A stretch of DNA of 19,955 bases from Anaerolineales bacterium. GTDB taxonomy: Bacteria > Chloroflexota > Anaerolineae > Anaerolineales > E44-bin32. The DNA is taken from contig DAOUTT010000006.1 of NCBI GenBank assembly GCA_030668545.1, positions 1 through 19,955 on the forward strand. Reading direction: 5' to 3'. Shown in pieces: positions 1-6,810 of this stretch. The position numbers and the translations under genes were made by a program. Under the pieces are notes generated by a model, which saw only the letters and a program-made list of their open reading frames with translations, was not told where the DNA came from and ran no database searches. Numbering within the stretch: position 1 is the stretch's first letter; each line of letters opens with the position of its first letter.

Positions 1-25
1 CAGACGGCATCTAGGTAAGTAGAGC

Positions 26-415
26 ATGAAACTCAGCACTTTCATTTCGATACATTCGGTTTTGTTATTTCTATTCGGACTAGGATTTCTCCTCGCACCT
101 GCAGGGATGCTCTCCGTCTACGACACGTCTACAAATTCAACCGGGCTTCTCACAGCAAGAGTGTTTGGAATAGGCAACATCCAGCTAAGCATAATCATGT
201 GGACTTCTCGCAATGATGTTGGATCCAAGATATTAAAAACATTAGTGTTATTGTTATTTCTTGGTAATGCCTTGGCTTTCATGCTGTCTTTACAGGCTCA
301 AATTTCAGGGGTTTTCAATGTACTTGGATGGACAAATGTGGCTCTATTTCTGTTCTTTGCATTTGGATATGGGTATTTCCAATTAGTACTTAAAGGAGAC
401 AGAGACGCTAGTTAA
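26..415 (+). CDS. Small four-helix membrane protein, unknown function
   Basis: A 129-residue, very hydrophobic protein with four likely membrane helices near residues 6-27, 43-60, 68-90 and 98-120 and a short charged C-terminus (KGDRDAS). I do not recognise a named family. The N-terminal half has the pattern of an IHxVL helix, then FGLGFLLAPAGMLSVY, then a short loop and LLTARVFGIGNIQLSIIMW. The next gene (616-1008) has the same order, IHFVLDIII, then MLLVPELLLPLLGW, then TSRLVGAALLGIGVESLIGR, so the two look like distant members of one family. The start ATG at 26 fits the helix start; a weak AAGTAGAG lies just upstream. The gene is followed 24 nt later by an attC-like block, so it may be a cassette gene. 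The function is unknown. Confidence 0.75.
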   Translation: MKLSTFISIHSVLLFLFGLGFLLAPAGMLSVYDTSTNSTGLLTARVFGIGNIQLSIIMWTSRNDVGSKILKTLVLLLFLGNALAFMLSLQAQISGVFNVLGWTNVALFLFFAFGYGYFQLVLKGDRDAS

Positions 416-439
416 TATTTCTCATATCTTTTTTTAGCG

Positions 440-588
440 GCTTAACCATTCGCTGTCCCAGATAACCGCTGGGATCTTCGTCAGCGGACCAGGGAAGCAG
501 CGCGAAATGCATATAAGGTTGTTGGATAGGGGCAGGTTAAGATCGGCGTAGGGGAATGCCCTGGCCGCTAAACTTGAAACCGTTAGTC
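440..588 (+). other. attC-like site 1 (integron cassette boundary candidate)
   Basis: A 149-nt non-coding block between two membrane-protein genes. It opens with GCTTAACCATT (R''-like, 440-450) and closes with CCGTTAGTC (R'-like GTTAGTC, 582-588), 27 nt before the next start codon. Inside it, AGCGGACCAGGG (483-494) pairs with CCCTGGCCGCT (559-569) over 11 bp, leaving a single unpaired A at 488. Unpaired bases of this sort are a known hallmark of attC hairpins. A second local hairpin, TCCCAG with CTGGGA, lies at about 456-474. The block is slightly longer than a typical attC and the outer R''/R' pairing is imperfect. Confidence 0.5.
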
Positions 589-615
589 ACACTAAAATAC
601 TGAGGATGATTGGAT

Positions 616-1008
616 ATGCTAATGGAATCTGCTAGCAGAGATGTACCTAAGAGCCTCCGTGTCTGGTTCGTGATTCATTTTGTTCTTGACATAATCATTG
701 CCATTCCAATGCTCCTGGTCCCTGAACTTCTGTTGCCACTTTTAGGATGGTCGGTTGTGGATCCGATAACCTCGCGATTGGTGGGGGCAGCACTTCTCGG
801 AATTGGGGTTGAGTCTTTGATTGGGAGAAATGCCAGTCGTGATGTCTTCAAGGCCATGCTTAATTTGAAAATATTATGGGCGTCTGGAGCAATATTGGGG
901 ATCGGATTAGGCCTTGTGGCCGGGGGACCACCAACCGCGTGGATATTCTTAGTTATATTCGCAGCCTTCCTAGGATTATGGGCTTACTATCGCGTCAAAC
1001 TGCGATGA
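616..1008 (+). CDS. Small four-helix membrane protein, relative of the gene at 26
   Basis: About 130 residues with four likely membrane helices (roughly residues 15-38, 53-70, 82-102 and 108-126) and a basic C-terminal tail (YYRVKLR). It shares the helix order and spaced motifs of the first gene in the window: IHFVLD, MLLVPELLLPLLGW and SRLVGAALLGIG. I take them as divergent members of one unnamed family. Three starts are possible: TTG 610, ATG 616 and ATG 622. The GAGG at 602-605 sits 10 nt before ATG 616, so I chose that one. The gene lies between attC-like blocks 1 and 2, as a single-gene cassette would. The function is unknown. Confidence 0.75.
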   Translation: MLMESASRDVPKSLRVWFVIHFVLDIIIAIPMLLVPELLLPLLGWSVVDPITSRLVGAALLGIGVESLIGRNASRDVFKAMLNLKILWASGAILGIGLGLVAGGPPTAWIFLVIFAAFLGLWAYYRVKLR

Positions 1009-1025
1009 GAAAGATTAGATAGAGT

Positions 1026-1188
1026 GCCTAACCATTCCTTATGAAGAAGAAATGCTGAAAGATAACGCATGATCCCATCTGCATAAGTGTGCCTCCGGCG
1101 TGGGTTTTAACGTCTCGAAGAAGATTTCATAGCTTGTTCAATATTCAATAAGAGCAAAGTTGCTGCCAGGTAAGCTCATCCGTTAGCC
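1026..1188 (+). other. attC-like site 2 (integron cassette boundary candidate)
   Basis: A 163-nt non-coding block that begins with GCCTAACCATT (1026-1036), 17 nt after the previous stop, and ends with CCGTTAGCC (R'-like GTTAGCC, 1182-1188). The outer 7-mers pair at six of seven positions. Internal pairing is weaker than in the other two blocks; TATGAA (1040-1045) with TTCATA (1126-1131) is one candidate arm. The shared CCATT after R'' and CC before R' match blocks 1 and 3, which is the main reason to group them. Confidence 0.45.
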
Positions 1189-1235
1189 CTTAGCATCCAA
1201 GAAAATTGGTATAAGAAAGGGATTGGTTAAATCAT

Positions 1236-1661
1236 ATGGATGATAAATATCACATCGTTAAGGTTGATAACCCTGAAGAATCTGCTTGGGGGATAATTGG
1301 ACGAGGCGTTGGAGATTTCAACAAACAACAAGCTGGTGATAATAAATTCAAACGCCTATGTTTCGTTCTTCATGCGCCTGACCAAGAAATTGTAGGAGGG
1401 GTGATCGCCGAATCTTATTGGGATTGGTTGTATATAGATTTATTGTGGGTAAAAGACGAACTTCGTGGTCTCGGATATGGACACCGTATTTTAACGCTTG
1501 TTGAACAGGAAGCGAGGCAACTTGGTGCTAAGAATGCATATATGGACACATTCAGTTTTCAGGCGCTAGACTTTTATAAACAACATGGCTATCAGGTTTT
1601 TGGCGAACTAAATGATTTCCCTCCTGGGCATCAACGCTATTTCCTAAAAAAATACCTTTAG
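1236..1661 (+). CDS. GNAT-family N-acetyltransferase
   Basis: A 141-residue GNAT-fold protein, the usual size for a stand-alone domain. GNAT enzymes transfer an acetyl group from acetyl-CoA to an amine; the substrate here cannot be read from sequence. The acetyl-CoA pyrophosphate loop RxxGxG is at R77-G-L-G-Y-G82 in DELRGLGYGHRIL, preceded by the beta-strand segment DWLYIDLLWV. The C-terminal part has the typical ALDFYKQHGYQVFGEL segment. The start is ATG 1236; the only Shine-Dalgarno-like run (AAAGG, 1216-1220) is rather far away. The gene is 47 nt after the R'-like end of attC-like block 2, and the next gene follows with no attC-like block between them, so the two may form a two-gene cassette. 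Confidence 0.85.
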   Translation: MDDKYHIVKVDNPEESAWGIIGRGVGDFNKQQAGDNKFKRLCFVLHAPDQEIVGGVIAESYWDWLYIDLLWVKDELRGLGYGHRILTLVEQEARQLGAKNAYMDTFSFQALDFYKQHGYQVFGELNDFPPGHQRYFLKKYL

Positions 1662-1716
1662 GAAATGTGTGGTGTTAAGAGAACAGCTACTGGAAAACAA
1701 TAAACGGCAGACATGC

Positions 1717-2334
1717 ATGGACGAAAAGACCATTGTCAGGGCAGGATACGATGCAATAGCCGCTAAGTACCTGAAAACTCGATCTGAGGACTCAGAAGAC
1801 GTCCAATTGCTTCAGGAACTCGTACAACGGCTACCGAAAGGGGCCAAAGTTCTCGATGCCGGTTGCGGGGCGGGTGTACCGGTCACTAGATACTTGATCA
1901 AGTTCTTCGATGTCACTGGAGTAGACTTTGCTGAGGAACAGATTCGTCTAGCACGTCAATTAGTTCCAGGGGCTCACTTTCTTTGTCAAGACATAACTCA
2001 ACTTACGCTTGCAGATAACTTCTTTGATGCCATCTGCTCATACTACGCCATCATTCACATTCCGCGACAAGAGCATAAGGAACTTCTGCTAAACTTCCAG
2101 CGGATGCTCAAACCACCAGGGTTGGCGTTGCTTTGCTTGGGTGCAGACGACTTGGAGAAGGATATTCACGTATATCATGGCACGCGCATGTATTGGAGTC
2201 ACTACGACACAGAGACGAATCTGAATTTAGTCAAGGAATGTGGGTTCGCCATCATCTGGTCAAAAGTCGTAGCAGACAGTACATCACCAGGAGCCTCGCA
2301 TTTATTTGTGCTGGCACAAAAAGACTGTGCCTAA
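1717..2334 (+). CDS. Class I SAM-dependent methyltransferase
   Basis: About 205 residues with the Rossmann-type methyltransferase core. Motif I is VLDAGCGAG (residues 46-53, SAM-binding glycines). The acidic end of beta-2 is VTGVDFAEEQI (D70). The beta-3 segment is FLCQDITQL, and the beta-4 region is FFDAICSYYAIIHIP. Then come ML-KPPGLALLCLG and a C-terminal beta sheet. The product methylates an unknown small molecule or biomolecule. The frame is open from GTG 1669, but ATG 1717 (MDEKTIVRAGYD) is where family members usually begin, so I prefer it. The stop TAA (2332-2334) lies inside the sequence GCCTAAC, the same arrangement as at 2876-2882. Confidence 0.85.
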   Translation: MDEKTIVRAGYDAIAAKYLKTRSEDSEDVQLLQELVQRLPKGAKVLDAGCGAGVPVTRYLIKFFDVTGVDFAEEQIRLARQLVPGAHFLCQDITQLTLADNFFDAICSYYAIIHIPRQEHKELLLNFQRMLKPPGLALLCLGADDLEKDIHVYHGTRMYWSHYDTETNLNLVKECGFAIIWSKVVADSTSPGASHLFVLAQKDCA

Positions 2335-2403
2335 CTTCGGGATGAAGCCGATCCATCGAGCGACCAGCATCAATTCGTTCGCATCATTGCCGGACCGTTC
2401 GTC
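2329..2403 (+). other. Possible short attC-like site
   Basis: GCCTAAC at 2329-2335 overlaps the methyltransferase stop codon. About 70 nt on, CCGTTCGTC (2395-2403) differs by one base from the CCGTTAGTC end of attC-like block 1. The 75-nt length is normal for an attC. I see only short internal pairing (CTTCGG with AAGCCG near 2336-2350), and R'' is not followed by CCATT as in the other blocks. This is a weak candidate, supported mostly by its position between two unrelated genes. Confidence 0.25.
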
Positions 2404-2443
2404 CCGTATCCGCTATCATAGGATCACTAAAGGAGTATATGCT

Positions 2444-2881
2444 ATGACAAAGGATAATTACACCGGGGATCGCGCAACGATATGGATACGCAGGATTGCA
2501 CGTATTTGGTCCTTTCCGATCGTTGTATTCGCTCTGATAATGTTTGCCGGCTATACATGGAGCTGGGTGACAACCGGAATAGCAGACCCGTATGCGGTGG
2601 AGGACGTTTCTCTCGTAGAATCACTCCCCCCAATATTGATGTTCCTGAGTGTCTTGGGATTAGGTATCGCCTGGCGTTGGGAACGATGGGGGGGAACGAT
2701 TAGCCTCCTTTTCTTATTAGCAACGATTGTGGTGCTGCTAAGTCAAGGACCGATCACTCAAGAACTCTCTCGCGCGGCGGTCCCCTATCTTATGTCGCTG
2801 GTGATTGCCATTCCGGGAATACTGTTCTTGGTGTGTGGTTGCCGATCGAGCAAGAAGCCAACTTTTAAGAACGGCGCCTAA
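2444..2881 (+). CDS. Small four-helix membrane protein (paralogue of the gene at 6403)
   Basis: A 145-residue protein with likely membrane helices near residues 22-42, 60-76, 84-100 and 110-132. Its landmark is a cytoplasmic-looking WRWERWGG (77-84) between helices 2 and 3, plus an amphipathic IRRIARI start. The gene at 6403 has the same architecture: RWIARI near the start and WKWELYGG between helices 2 and 3. It may belong to a DUF family of small membrane proteins (DUF7670 comes to mind, unverified). The start is ATG 2444, with AAAGGAG at 2429-2434 about 9 nt upstream; the longer open frame from 2306 overlaps the previous gene and is unlikely. The stop TAA lies inside GCCTAAC of the next attC-like block. 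Confidence 0.8.
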   Translation: MTKDNYTGDRATIWIRRIARIWSFPIVVFALIMFAGYTWSWVTTGIADPYAVEDVSLVESLPPILMFLSVLGLGIAWRWERWGGTISLLFLLATIVVLLSQGPITQELSRAAVPYLMSLVIAIPGILFLVCGCRSSKKPTFKNGA

Positions 2882-3053
2882 CCATTAATTGCCCCGTTCC
2901 AACCGGAGTCTTGGGGGAGCCAATCCCGCGAGTTGGGCGAATTGCACTCCACGGCTCTTGATAGAGCATCCTGAAATGCTAGCGCAGGTTCAAGTGGAGC
3001 GGTTGCCCGTCTGGATACTCCGCTGCGCTTCGTGAAGCTCAATGCCGTTAGGC
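2876..3053 (+). other. attC-like site 3 (best integron cassette boundary candidate)
   Basis: A 178-nt block running from GCCTAACCATT (2876-2886) to CCGTTAGGC (3045-3053). The outer 7-mers GCCTAAC and GTTAGGC are exact complements, matching the attC consensus RYYYAAC/GTTRRRY. Nested pairing continues inwards: CGGAGT (2904-2909) with ACTCCG (3017-3022), and CTCCAC (2947-2952) with GTGGAG (2994-2999). Small side hairpins, for example GCTCT with AGAGC near 2955-2967, fit a long imperfect hairpin of the larger attC kind. The previous gene's stop codon lies inside R'' and the next reading frame begins about 27 nt downstream. Confidence 0.55.
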
Positions 3054-3079
3054 GTAGTGCCTATAACATGTAGAGAGGT

Positions 3080-3897
3080 CTGAATTCCAAAGTTAGTCAT
3101 CCAAAAGCAAAAGCCAAAGCAATCCTAGAGGTGGTAATAGTTTTCATCATCGTTGTTCTAGGATTCAAGGCTATTAATGTGTCACCGCTGGGTGAATGGG
3201 AGAATCAGGTCATAGGACGATATGTCCTTGAATATGGGTTTGTGTTGTTAGTCCCTCTGGTTATTCTAGTTCTGACGCGAAGAAGCTTGAGTGAATATGG
3301 GATTAACTTTAAGAACCTTGGTTATCATCTCAAGGTAGTGGCAGTAGGGATCATTCCTTTTTTGTGTTGAGCGCAACCCCTTTCTTTTTAGGCTGAGATC
3401 GTTGGAAGAATACGATCCTTATATCCATCCTGGAGTTAGTTTTACTAGTCGGTGTCGCGTGGATGTTGCGGAACTTGCCAACCAAGGTTTAAGGAAACAG
3501 TATTGGTGCCTATTTATTCCTCGCAGCGGGACTGCATCTGACGTTGCCTGAGGCGAGTGTGGCGATGGTGGGAACGAAGCTTGTATACACATTCATCTTC
3601 GTTGCTCTTGGTGAGGAGATTCTATTTCGCGGATATATTCAGTCGCGGGTGAACGAGGCTTTTGGGCGTCCTTATCTTTTCTTCGGGGTCAATTGGGGCT
3701 GGGGAGTGATCATCGGGTCGTTGCTTTTTGGGATATGGCATATATTGAATCCATTTAACCCATTCATCGGGCAGTTCGATCTAATGTGGCAGTGGGGTCT
3801 ATGGACGTTTTTCTTAGGTCTGATCCTTGGTTTCATCCGCGAGAAGACAGGGAGGGTTGTGGGACCAACGATCTTGCACGGGGTGATCAATTTCTGA
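3080..3897 (+). pseudogene. Disrupted CPBP-family intramembrane protease
   Basis: Two open segments in different frames together encode a CPBP (Abi/Rce1-like) membrane glutamic protease. The N-terminal part (frame 2, to the stop at 3368-3370) has two helices. The C-terminal part (frame 1) carries the family motifs EEILFRGY (from about 3613), then FGIWH, and finally HGVINF. The frame changes at a six-T run (3358-3363), where one more T would restore IIPFFVLSATPFFLG. Frame 1 is further interrupted by TGA 3394-3396 and TAA 3490-3492. No ATG begins the frame; CTG 3080 (LNSKVSHPK) after AGAGAGGT may be a mutated start. Three separate lesions make this a decayed gene rather than a single sequencing error. 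The family includes prenyl-protein proteases and bacteriocin-immunity proteins. Confidence 0.75.
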
Positions 3898-4214
3898 TGC
3901 ACCACGCCAAACGACTCAATGTAGCGAGGCCAGTATTCTGCCGATTTTGTGTAGGACTTGATGTCTTATCGAAGTTGCGAGCGTACCGCTTCCCTTTTAA
4001 TATCGAAAAGAAACGATGTGCATTAAAATTGACCGAACTGCGTCTATCTACTACTTGCACCCGGACCGCGCTCCGCGTGCGCACAAGCGGCGGCTTCACT
4101 CACCTTCAATATACGTTCTAGTGAAGTTGCTCACGCCGAAACCGCGCGGCTGATAAAGTGCGACGGTTCGACACCTTCTTTACTTCGTTCGAGAGATCAA
4201 GGAGTGCAGAAAAA
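3898..4214 (+). other. Intergenic stretch with no convincing gene
   Basis: About 317 nt between the broken protease and the P-loop gene. Open frames here are short and overlap on both strands with no family resemblance. GCCAAACGACT at 3906-3916 loosely resembles the GCCTAACCATT that opens the attC-like blocks, but no matching GTTAGGC end is visible at the expected distance. A GC-rich run (GCGCTCCGCGTGCGC, about 4069-4083) could form a small hairpin. Confidence 0.4.
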
Positions 4215-4775
4215 TTGCTATATATCATTGGCGGAGCACCAAGAGTCGGGAAGACTATCATCGCACAAGAATTCTTGGAGAGGGCGAATGTCCCCTTTCT
4301 GAGCTTGGATCTGCTTAAGATGTCTTTAGTCAAAGGCGTGCCACAAGTGGGTATTGATCCAATGGATCCAAGCGCGGAGGTTGCTGAGCAAATGTGGCCT
4401 GTTGTGCGGGGGCTTTCTGTAACGGTTCTGGAAAACGAGAGGGAGCATCTAATTGAGGGAGACGCAATCTTGCCACCTCATTCTCAGGAATTAGCAAATG
4501 AATTCCCTGGCAAAGTTCGAGCCTGCTTCCTTGGCTTTGAAAACGCCAACCCATCTGAGAGACTGTCGGCCATTCGCCATCATCCCGGACCGGAAGATTG
4601 GTTGAGCCAATTCGGGGACCACGAAGTTCTCTCCATGATTGATGAAATGATCGAGTACTCTAGACAGCTTCGTGAAGATGCTGAAGCGAGGGGGATTCCA
4701 TACTTTGAAGACTTAGGCGACTTTGGAGCACTCAAAGAACGGGTACTTCACTATCTAGAGACGGGCCAAGCTTAA
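4215..4775 (+). CDS. P-loop NTPase / small kinase-like protein
   Basis: A P-loop protein of about 186 residues. It opens directly with beta-1 and a Walker A motif (LYIIGGAPRVGKT, GxxxxGKT at residues 7-14), then FLERANVPFLSLDLLKMSL, the second strand of a kinase-like nucleotide-binding fold. LIEGDAILPP may carry the Walker B-like acidic residue. This layout resembles small AAA/kinase proteins that phosphorylate small molecules; the substrate is unknown. The frame is open from GTG 4158, but TTG 4215 is preceded by AAGGAG (4199-4204) at 10 nt and places the start at beta-1, so I chose it. The 19 extra residues of the longer version would not add a recognisable element. The stop codon lies in GCTTAAG, reminiscent of the R'' sequences upstream. 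Confidence 0.75.
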   Translation: MLYIIGGAPRVGKTIIAQEFLERANVPFLSLDLLKMSLVKGVPQVGIDPMDPSAEVAEQMWPVVRGLSVTVLENEREHLIEGDAILPPHSQELANEFPGKVRACFLGFENANPSERLSAIRHHPGPEDWLSQFGDHEVLSMIDEMIEYSRQLREDAEARGIPYFEDLGDFGALKERVLHYLETGQA

Positions 4776-4862
4776 GTCGAGGCTGAATCAAACATTAGCG
4801 CGGACTGCACCTGCTATGTGTTGGGCGAGTGATGCGGCGCGAAAAACCAGCCATGTTGTATT

Positions 4863-6110
4863 ATGGGGGTGCTTGAAGAACAGGAGAAGGAGTGTTCCCC
4901 GGCCGCTTCTCCCAAACCCCACTTCGCTTCGGGGGCCGATGAACACAAAGCCGTTTTGCGCCCAGCTCTACAGGTGCCATTACTGACAGAAGCAAGGGTC
5001 AGAAAGCGAGTATTAAATTTGAGACATAAATTCTTGGGTTTGGCGGTTTTGGCTATCAGCTTCATAACGGTATTAGTTCTTTTTGCCGTTTTCTTTGAAC
5101 AGATCCCAACCCAAAATAATACATTGGCTATGGACTGGAAGACCTCCTGGGCATCAATCCGTGGTGGCAATCTTCAATACTGGCCTGTTGACGGTATACG
5201 GTTTCCGCCCTGGTCTCTTGTGCCACTTTTACCCCTGGGCTTATTGCCTATGCAAACGGCGTGGGGAATTCTAGCGGGTGTTGGCGTTTTTATTCTGGTA
5301 GTAAGTGTGCCTCGAACTGGATCTAAACCAGTTTATTGGTTAAGTATTCTTTTACTGGTGATTTCCTTTCCGTCGATCCGAAACATCGCTGACGGCAATA
5401 TGGAAAATATTGTGGTTGCCGGCGTATTATTAATTCTCTATGGATACTCTTCAAAACATATCTACGCGTTAGTGATCGGGATACTGCTGGCTACTATTAA
5501 GCTACAAGAAGTAACCTTACTTCTGATAGTTGTGGCAATATACGTGCTTTTGACTTGGACTCCTCGCAATTGGTTGAAAATGGGTTTGTGGTTAACTGGA
5601 GGGATTGCTTTATCTCTAATATGGCGTGGACAAAGCTGGTTTGTCTCTCTTTTTGGGCTTAATTATCTTAAGTATACGAGTAGTATTATTGATATTAGTA
5701 TTTCCGCCGCTTTTCGGCGTCTCGGTTTTATACCCTCTTTCGTCACAACACTGTTCTGGATTGCGATTTTAGGGATCACTCTTTTTGTGGCCTGGAAGAG
5801 CCGGGCAAGTTTATCTCGTGAGAAAGCGGGAATGCTCATCGCGGGTTCACTTCTCATAGCTCCCTATGCAGCCGGAAACAGTGTGTTGAGTGTGCTAGCC
5901 ATCGGGATGATCCCTCTTTTTCAATCAAACCTACTCTTAGGTGGAATCTTAATTGCTTTGGTCAATCTTCCCTTTTTATGGTCAACGGACGTACTTTACA
6001 ATTTTCAGTCTTATTACTGGACCGTTGTCGTATTAATAACTTGGGCTGTTCTTGTTTGGAGGTGCCTATCAGCCGCCTCTCAATTAGAAACAGCTGAGGG
6101 TACGCCATAA
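4863..6110 (+). CDS. Polytopic membrane protein, GT87/DUF2029-like glycosyltransferase
   Basis: A frame of up to 415 residues with roughly ten membrane helices. After the first helix (about residues 54-78) comes an extracytoplasmic stretch with MDWKTSWASIRGG and YWPVDGIRFPPWSLVPLLPLGLLP. Next is IADGNMENIVVAGVLLILYGYSSKH and later helices with RNWLK and SREKAG loops. The DxxxxxxxxxxxG, YxP-pattern and GNxxNI segment match the GT-C glycosyltransferases of family 87, which move sugar from a polyprenyl-phosphate donor on the outer membrane face. The assignment is by pattern only. The start is uncertain: ATG 4863 lacks a ribosome-binding site and its first 40 residues overlap a hairpin (4894-4943). 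A later start such as TTG 5019 (LRHKFLGLAV) is plausible. Confidence 0.65.
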   Translation: MGVLEEQEKECSPAASPKPHFASGADEHKAVLRPALQVPLLTEARVRKRVLNLRHKFLGLAVLAISFITVLVLFAVFFEQIPTQNNTLAMDWKTSWASIRGGNLQYWPVDGIRFPPWSLVPLLPLGLLPMQTAWGILAGVGVFILVVSVPRTGSKPVYWLSILLLVISFPSIRNIADGNMENIVVAGVLLILYGYSSKHIYALVIGILLATIKLQEVTLLLIVVAIYVLLTWTPRNWLKMGLWLTGGIALSLIWRGQSWFVSLFGLNYLKYTSSIIDISISAAFRRLGFIPSFVTTLFWIAILGITLFVAWKSRASLSREKAGMLIAGSLLIAPYAAGNSVLSVLAIGMIPLFQSNLLLGGILIALVNLPFLWSTDVLYNFQSYYWTVVVLITWAVLVWRCLSAASQLETAEGTP

Positions 6111-6179
6111 TAATTCCCAGGTAAAAACCCTCGTAGTGACGCGACTGCACATACATTTCTGGGGCGCTTCTCTCCAGTG

Positions 6180-6231
6180 AGGATCCACATAGGATGCTGC
6201 ACAATCGTTAGGGATCCTGTTATGTGGGATC
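6180..6231 (+). repeat. Imperfect inverted repeat in the 6111-6402 spacer
   Basis: GGATCCACATA near 6181-6191 pairs with TATGTGGGATC near 6221-6231, and the pairing continues inwards with AGGAT opposite ATCCT. The loop contains ACAATCGTTAGGG. GTTAGGG at 6207-6213 resembles an attC R' core, but the expected R'' partner near the previous stop (GCCATAATAATTC) is not intact. The rest of this 292-nt spacer shows no gene. Confidence 0.35.
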
Positions 6232-6402
6232 AACTGTGCGGCGTGATTTGGAAGCAGTGGACCTGGAAAGGGAATCCTGAAGAGCTGTCGAAGAGTGTAG
6301 CAGGGGGACTAGTCCGTTCGGATGAGATGTGAAGTCCAAAACTGCTATGCTCAAGGTTCCTCGCTTTAGACCATTGCATCGTCAGCAACGCAAGGAGGAG
6401 TC

Positions 6403-6792
6403 ATGACAAACACAAACGGAGACAAAACCGTTCGTGTCGTTCGCTGGATCGCGAGGATCTCTGCGGGGGTTATGGCTGCGTTGATTCTGCTTATCTTCGT
6501 CGGTGAAGCATTTGCTGATGGATTTGAATCCATTCTCAACCTGACGGTCCGTGAAATCGGAATGATGATGGCCTTCTTTGCGGTGTGGTTGGGGTTGCTG
6601 TTGGGTTGGAAGTGGGAGTTGTATGGAGGATTGCTTACGATTTGTGGTGTGGCAGCTTTTTACCTGCTGGATTATCTGTTTTCGGGCACCCTCCCGCGAG
6701 GTCCCTTCTTCCTGATCTTCGCGGCACCAAGTTTGTTGTTCACTTATTGTGGGTGGCAGACCATGAAGAAGCAAAAGGCTGAGATTGCCTAG
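6403..6792 (+). CDS. Small four-helix membrane protein (paralogue of the gene at 2444)
   Basis: A 129-residue protein with likely helices near residues 20-38, 52-68, 76-94 and 100-117. It shares with the gene at 2444 an N-terminal RWIARI amphipathic run and a W-x-W-E-x-x-G-G signature (WKWELYGG, 69-76) between helices 2 and 3, so I regard them as paralogues of one small-membrane-protein family. It ends with a basic tail (MKKQKAE). The start ATG 6403 has a strong AAGGAGGAG at about 6391-6399. The DDAH-like gene begins 18 nt after its stop, so the two are probably co-transcribed. The function is unknown. Confidence 0.82.
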   Translation: MTNTNGDKTVRVVRWIARISAGVMAALILLIFVGEAFADGFESILNLTVREIGMMMAFFAVWLGLLLGWKWELYGGLLTICGVAAFYLLDYLFSGTLPRGPFFLIFAAPSLLFTYCGWQTMKKQKAEIA

Positions 6793-6810
6793 CGATATGA
6801 AGGGTGAACT

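Noticed and set aside
2306..2443. Longer N-terminus for the small membrane protein at 2444
   Set aside because: It would overlap the methyltransferase end and ignores the strong AAAGGAG before ATG 2444.
3906..4119. Fifth attC-like block after the broken protease
   Set aside because: GCCAAACGACT only loosely fits R'', and the best R' match (GTTCTAG) is 214 nt away with poor complementarity.
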